A stretch of DNA of 64,000 nt from assembly GCF_003711515.1 (NCBI RefSeq), contig NW_021167079.1, positions 3,503,185 to 3,567,184 on the forward strand. Reading direction: 5' to 3'. Source of the stretch: Sodiomyces alkalinus F11. Lineage: Eukaryota > Ascomycota > Sordariomycetes > Glomerellales > Plectosphaerellaceae. The position numbers were made by a program, and so were the translations under genes. This document shows, in pieces, positions 59,680 to 64,000 of this stretch. Positions within the stretch are counted from its first letter, which is position 1, and each line of letters opens with the position of its first letter. The notes under the pieces are model-generated. The model was not told the origin of the DNA. It worked only from the letters and a program-made list of their open reading frames with translations, and did no database searches.

Positions 59680-60583
59680 TTAAGGTACGCTAGTTATAAT
59701 TACTATCTTAGTGGTTTTATCGATTTTACTCTTCTTACGCGCCTGTGGTCAATAGGCGTGATAGTTGTGGTCCGTATATAGTTATAATTATATATAATTA
59801 CCCTTATTAAATACTATTATACTACCTAGTTAACCCCGCACTACTATAACGCCACGTATAAACGGCGAACTATATACTACAAAACTATATAGTAGATTAA
59901 GAATAAAGAACTAGAAGATACTACTAGTTAGTATAATGCCGTGACGGTAAGCCTACAGGACCGCGAGCGGGAATATAAGGCGAGGAAAATCTATAATAAG
60001 CTTTATAACGTTATAGGAACGAAAGAGGAAAAAGGAAAAGGACCTTATTATTTATTAACTATCTACTATTTTTACGGGTATAGGCGAAGCCCTGTCTTTT
60101 CTTGCCTACCGCCGGATATAGCAGGCACCCCCCCTTAAGGGAGGCAGGAACGCCTACCTTGCCTTTTCTCTTTATTAATTAAATAGAAGGGATAATAGGA
60201 ATAGCCCCCGGGGATATAGGGAGGCCAGATATAGTATACCGCGGCCGCCTTATAGCGGAGACGCTATAGTACCCTTATAGCCCCCCGCTCTCTCGCTAAT
60301 AACGGCCCTAGGCTAACCCGAACTATAGCCTACTACCCTTCTCGCTAGCTACTAGCCTAGAGGTATAATCCAGATACGTAGAAAGGACGAACCGGGGCTA
60401 TATCGGCCCCGTAATAGCACTACTCTAACTAAGGATAAGTATAAAGGTTTTCCCCCGGGACCCCGGGTTTTCCCCTTTATATCTACCTAAGAAGGACCGT
60501 ATAGTCTAAATGAGGCTCCTATAGATTAGATAGGATAGCGGAGTAATAATAATGATATTAATAATACTAATAATAATAATTAC
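59680..60583 (+). mobile_element. Rearranged Tad LINE: inverted 5' tip joined to the 3' end
   Basis: 59680-59759 is the reverse complement of the LINE 5' tip (compare 56440-56527), ending at the true 5' base. From about 59780 the sequence matches the LINE 3' UTR from about 54470 on and ends in a TAA-rich tail (60541-60583). A 65-codon frame at 59941-60138 lies inside this UTR and has a partly matching counterpart in the other copy; it is not considered a gene. Confidence 0.75.
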
Positions 60584-60900
60584 TACTAGCTTAGAATTAG
60601 GCGTGCTATAATTTAGCTCTATACCGTGTAACTTTTAGGGTATAAATATAATAGGTCTTTATAAACTATCTTCTTATTAGTTTATTACCGCGCTAATAGT
60701 AAATATAGAGATATCGGGTTTAATATATATAGGTAGTATAGGGTTAAAATATCGTAGTACTGGAGCCTCCTAGGATACTAGTTTTAATTATTCGAATACG
60801 GTATAGGTATAGGGGGAAAGGCGTAAAAGCCCGGCTTAGGCACCTTTTAAGAGGTCCGTAAGGGGGGTAGCTACCTTGGAATAGTTCTTTATAAAACACC
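60584..60900. other. Unassigned degraded spacer
   Basis: No coding frame or matching repeat recognised in these 317 bp. Confidence 0.4.
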
Positions 60901-61264
60901 TATTATAACCGCGCAGATACGGCTTTAGAGTAGTTTGGCAGAACGGTTATATGACCCCCTTTTTGAGGCTGCGGGATCCACCTCCTATATATATATTAAG
61001 GACAGGCGCCGGATATCCCTATCGAGGGATTAAAAGATAATTATTATCCTCTTTTACAATTACTTATTCTACGTTTAAGGTATCTTTCCAGTTTAACTTA
61101 CGTTACCCTGATCGGAATAGTGACTACCGATCTACTTCTTTACTAAAGGTTATAGTGGTATTAGTTATATTTTGGTTATGCATCGTGGTTTTACTGGACT
61201 AATCTCTTTATCTAATCTGTATCTTAACGATTTAGTGCCACTACGTCTTTATATAGTTATAATA
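60901..61264 (+). repeat. Probable 5' LTR
   Basis: Defined from the nine-base inverted termini and the adjoining primer-site-like sequence. The partner LTR is not in the window, so this rests on structure alone. Confidence 0.6.
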
Positions 61265-61279
61265 TAGTGCTCGGAGGCG

Positions 61280-63960
61280 GATTTATTCAGCGGCCCTAAA
61301 GTGTTCTAACCCTAATTAGAGTAATAGAGGCGCTCGAGGGAGGTTCCGGCCCTCCTAAACGGACTATTAGTTAACGACCCCCTAAAGGATATAAAGATAA
61401 CGACCGAGGAAGAATTTAACGCTTTAAGGCCGAGGGGAGATTTACCCTAATAGATTTAGAAAAAGAAACGACTATATAGATGAGGTAAGAAGCACTTTTA
61501 GCACTTTTAATTATAAGACCCGCCGCCGCGGAGGTAGTAATTATAGGAACGGAAGAAACTGATTAGATCGCGATAGTGTTAGATTCCGGATATAGAATAG
61601 ACTCGATAAGGGGCTCGTAACCCCTACCACTAATTAAGATAGACTCTCGTATAATAGCGAAGAAAAGATAAGACCGCCAAGCACAGCTTACCTGGATTAG
61701 GGCAATAAACCCCTAATAACCCTAGAAAAATACTAATACTAAACGTAGAAGCGAAATTACGATACTTTATATAAGGACCCGATAATCTAATAGATAAGAC
61801 CTTTACGGACCCCGTAAGTAAGTTATAATACTTCTTCGTAAGACTTAGCGTATAATATTACTAATATTAATATCCGTGAGTATAGTCCCTTTACTAATAG
61901 GTAATCTCCTAATTATAGGGGGCCTCTTCCTTTAAGGTAAGTTAAAAAAGCTAGACCCTGAAGATAAGTATCGCGGAGTAAAACCTAGGACTACTACCAC
62001 CCTCTTGTTAAGGACCTTATCACTCTTATTAAGATAAGATAATATATATAATAACCTAGCTAGTATGTAGAATACTTATAGGATTTTCTCGCTAGACGAT
62101 TAGTTCGAAGAACCTTTCCCTAAATACCCTAAACGCCCCGATCCTATTATTATTATTCGCCTACCCCCTTATACTTACACCTAAAACACTATAGATACTT
62201 AGACTTAGTATCGTAAGCCTACCCCCGTTATCGTTATTAGCGACTCCGACGATAAGGCTGCCTCGCCGGCTATCCCTCCTATTCACACACCCGCCACTTC
62301 TACCGCCCCTAATTAGGGGAACCACGATATCGGGGCTACGGCCTTACCTCCGCCCGCTCCTAGGCCGACTACTATATCTGCCGCGGCTCCGACTACTATT
62401 TCGATAACTACCCCTGGATCTACCCCTAGTACTGCCCCTAGATTAGCCTTTAGATCTACCCCTACCTATAAATCGACTACTACCCCTGCCTAGCCTATCT
62501 TTACTGCCTAGCCCGCTTCGAACGCTTCCCCTACTACCGCTAAAGACCTAATTAAGCTACTATAAGCCCCAATAAGCCGTGACCGAGAAAGCACTATTAC
62601 CGAGGTCGTTAAAGCCCTGCCCCCTACCACTACTATATTAAGAGCACCCCTACATTCCCTCGCTACTAGAGCTCCCCGCTTTAGTGGTAAGTTTCACTCT
62701 ACGTTCCTTTAGTAGTATAATAACTACACTAAGCTTAACCGCCTTAGTAAAGCCGATAAGATCACCTACGTTAACCTATACACGGCTACGGCTATTCGTC
62801 CCGCTATCGAACGCCTAATTAGAGAAGTTTAAGCCGATAAGGGTAGTTAGTCTAATCTAGTTAGGAAGCTTATTAAGGAGTTCTCTTATTTAGATCCTAA
62901 CTACTAACTTAACTTCTCTTATAAGGTTTATTAGCTTCGGGTAAAGCATAAAACGTATAAGATTAATAGTGTTCGTTAGGTTAGGGACTTACTATAGTAA
63001 ATTACTATCTAAAAGGCTAAGGCCGAGCGAGTTTAAGGCACTTCTATTAAGGACTCCGAGCTTTACGGTATTATCCTTACTATTCTATATAGGGATATCT
63101 ATATATTGATCGCTAATAACCTTAAGATTCGAGGCACTAACCTAAGAAAGATAGTTAAGAGCTATAGGCTGCTTTCGGAACTACTACGCGAGTAGTCTAC
63201 GGATATCTAGGAAGCGGAGGGTAAGTCTATAGATAAGGACGCTATACTAAGTATAGCTAAGTCTAATTAGCCTAATAGTACTACTTACTAGCCCACGATC
63301 TTAAGGCGGCCTACTATAGTCTAGGAGTCTATAGCCTCTTAATCGGATATAGATAAGCTCGCCGACCTCCTCGAGAAGTATACTATTTCCCTTATTTACG
63401 ATAAAGCTAAAGGCGTTAGGGGCACCGTTACCTAAATACTCGCCCTATCTAAGAGGATAGGCACGGAGAAGGTCTAAGCCCTCCTCGCCACAAAGTCTAA
63501 TCTGAAGAACGCCTTTTATACCGTCTTTAAGCACGCCCCTTAGCCTACGATAACTACTTTAATACACTTTACCGCCCCTAATCAGGCTAATAGTACCGCA
63601 TCCTAGCCTAATAACGCCTAGTACACCGAGGAGATCTACTATAAAGGACCCCGCCCTAGATATACTAATTGATATAATGATAGCCGCCCGCCCTAGTAAC
63701 ACGATAACCGCCTAGGATAGCAGAGAGGTGCTGTTACGACGGCTTCCGGTCCTCTATAGTATAGCGGACGATAAGGGACTAGCGTTAAGGTTTTAGTTTA
63801 AAATAAGAAGAGGATATTAACTAAAGAGCAGTAACTATCGTTCGTAGTGGTCTAGTCGTAGTTACGTCGTAAAGACTAGGCGTCTTCTTTATAAGGTAGG
63901 TTTAAGCGTAGAATAGTAGTCCAGGTGAAGACTTAGATTGATCGATGTCTTGTTCTCTAG
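61280..63960 (+). pseudogene. Gag-like ORF of the right-edge element
   Basis: An N-terminal part near 61380-61450 (DIKITTEEEFNALRPRGDLP) is followed after several stops by a long frame from about 62130: Pro/Thr/Ser/Ala-rich to about 62520, then the Gag core (LHSLATRAPRFSGKFHS at about 62650, QYNNYTKLNRLSKADKITYV, RLIREVQADKGSQSNLVRKL, SVRQVRDLL) and a C-terminal part with RRGAVTTASGPL-like sequence near 63720. Gln codons are often TAG/TAA. The exact superfamily was not settled. Gypsy is favoured. Confidence 0.65.
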
Positions 63961-64000
63961 TAGAAGTAAGACCTAAGATACTCTGGTATATATATACGCT

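Larger units (their letters stand above)
60901..64000 (+). mobile_element. 5' part of an LTR retrotransposon running off the window
   Basis: A probable 364-bp LTR with inverted ends TATTATAAC...GTTATAATA (from TGTTATAAC...GTTATAACA) is followed directly by TAGTGCTCGGAGGCGG, a plausible primer-binding site, and then by a Gag-like frame. Pol and the 3' LTR would lie beyond 64000. The family has a second fragment at 1790-2043. Confidence 0.7.

Noticed and set aside
59941..60138. 65-codon Lys/Tyr-rich frame
   Set aside because: Lies in the LINE 3' UTR and is not open in the better copy at about 54625-54800.

Overview
The window looks like a chromosome segment of a filamentous ascomycete (Pezizomycotina). 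The evidence is intron-containing fungal genes with 67-182 bp introns, Ty3/Gypsy, Ty1/Copia and Tad-type LINE retrotransposons, and a genome-defence signature of RIP (repeat-induced point mutation). In the repeats CpA/TpG is scarce, TpA is abundant, CpG is kept, and coding frames are riddled with TAA/TAG. The species cannot be told from the sequence.

Only about 7.4 kb (roughly 12.66-20.03 kb) escapes this decay. That island carries three intact minus-strand housekeeping genes: a Tan1/THUMP tRNA-acetylation adaptor (13781-15181), a pyruvate decarboxylase (16103-18052, four exons, one intron apparently GC-AG) and an Erv1-type mitochondrial FAD sulfhydryl oxidase (19067-19756). A weak extra exon lies at 13162-13383. 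The genes are functionally unrelated and do not form a pathway cluster.

Left of the island: a Gypsy pol tail with chromodomain (1-760), a gag scrap (1790-2043), a truncated Tad ORF2 (2044-4450, minus) and a complete decayed Gypsy element (4553-12291, LTRs 223 bp, target duplication ATATA). Right of the island: a solo LTR (20029-20303, duplication ATCGT); a complete Copia element (20999-30754, duplication CACTC) whose 3' LTR was later split by a 3.4-kb non-autonomous element (27259-30705, duplication ATTTC); a second Copia element (about 31615-37570) split by a 1.9-kb internally deleted Copia derivative (33002-34908, duplication CTAGT); and a Gypsy element (40433-47505, duplication GGCGA) inserted into an older minus-strand Gypsy. 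Beyond that are a near full-length Tad LINE (48644-55260), a truncated Tad copy, another Gypsy pol, a rearranged Tad 3' end, and the 5' LTR plus gag of an element that runs off the window.

The most interesting recurring structure is an antisense open frame downstream of pol in all five Gypsy copies. In three of them it carries a C-x2-C-x6/7-C-like motif (Cys often changed to Tyr by RIP), and in two a predicted coiled coil can be made out. Internal stops mean that all retrotransposon coding entries are fossils. Their boundaries were read by eye and are approximate unless a target duplication is stated.
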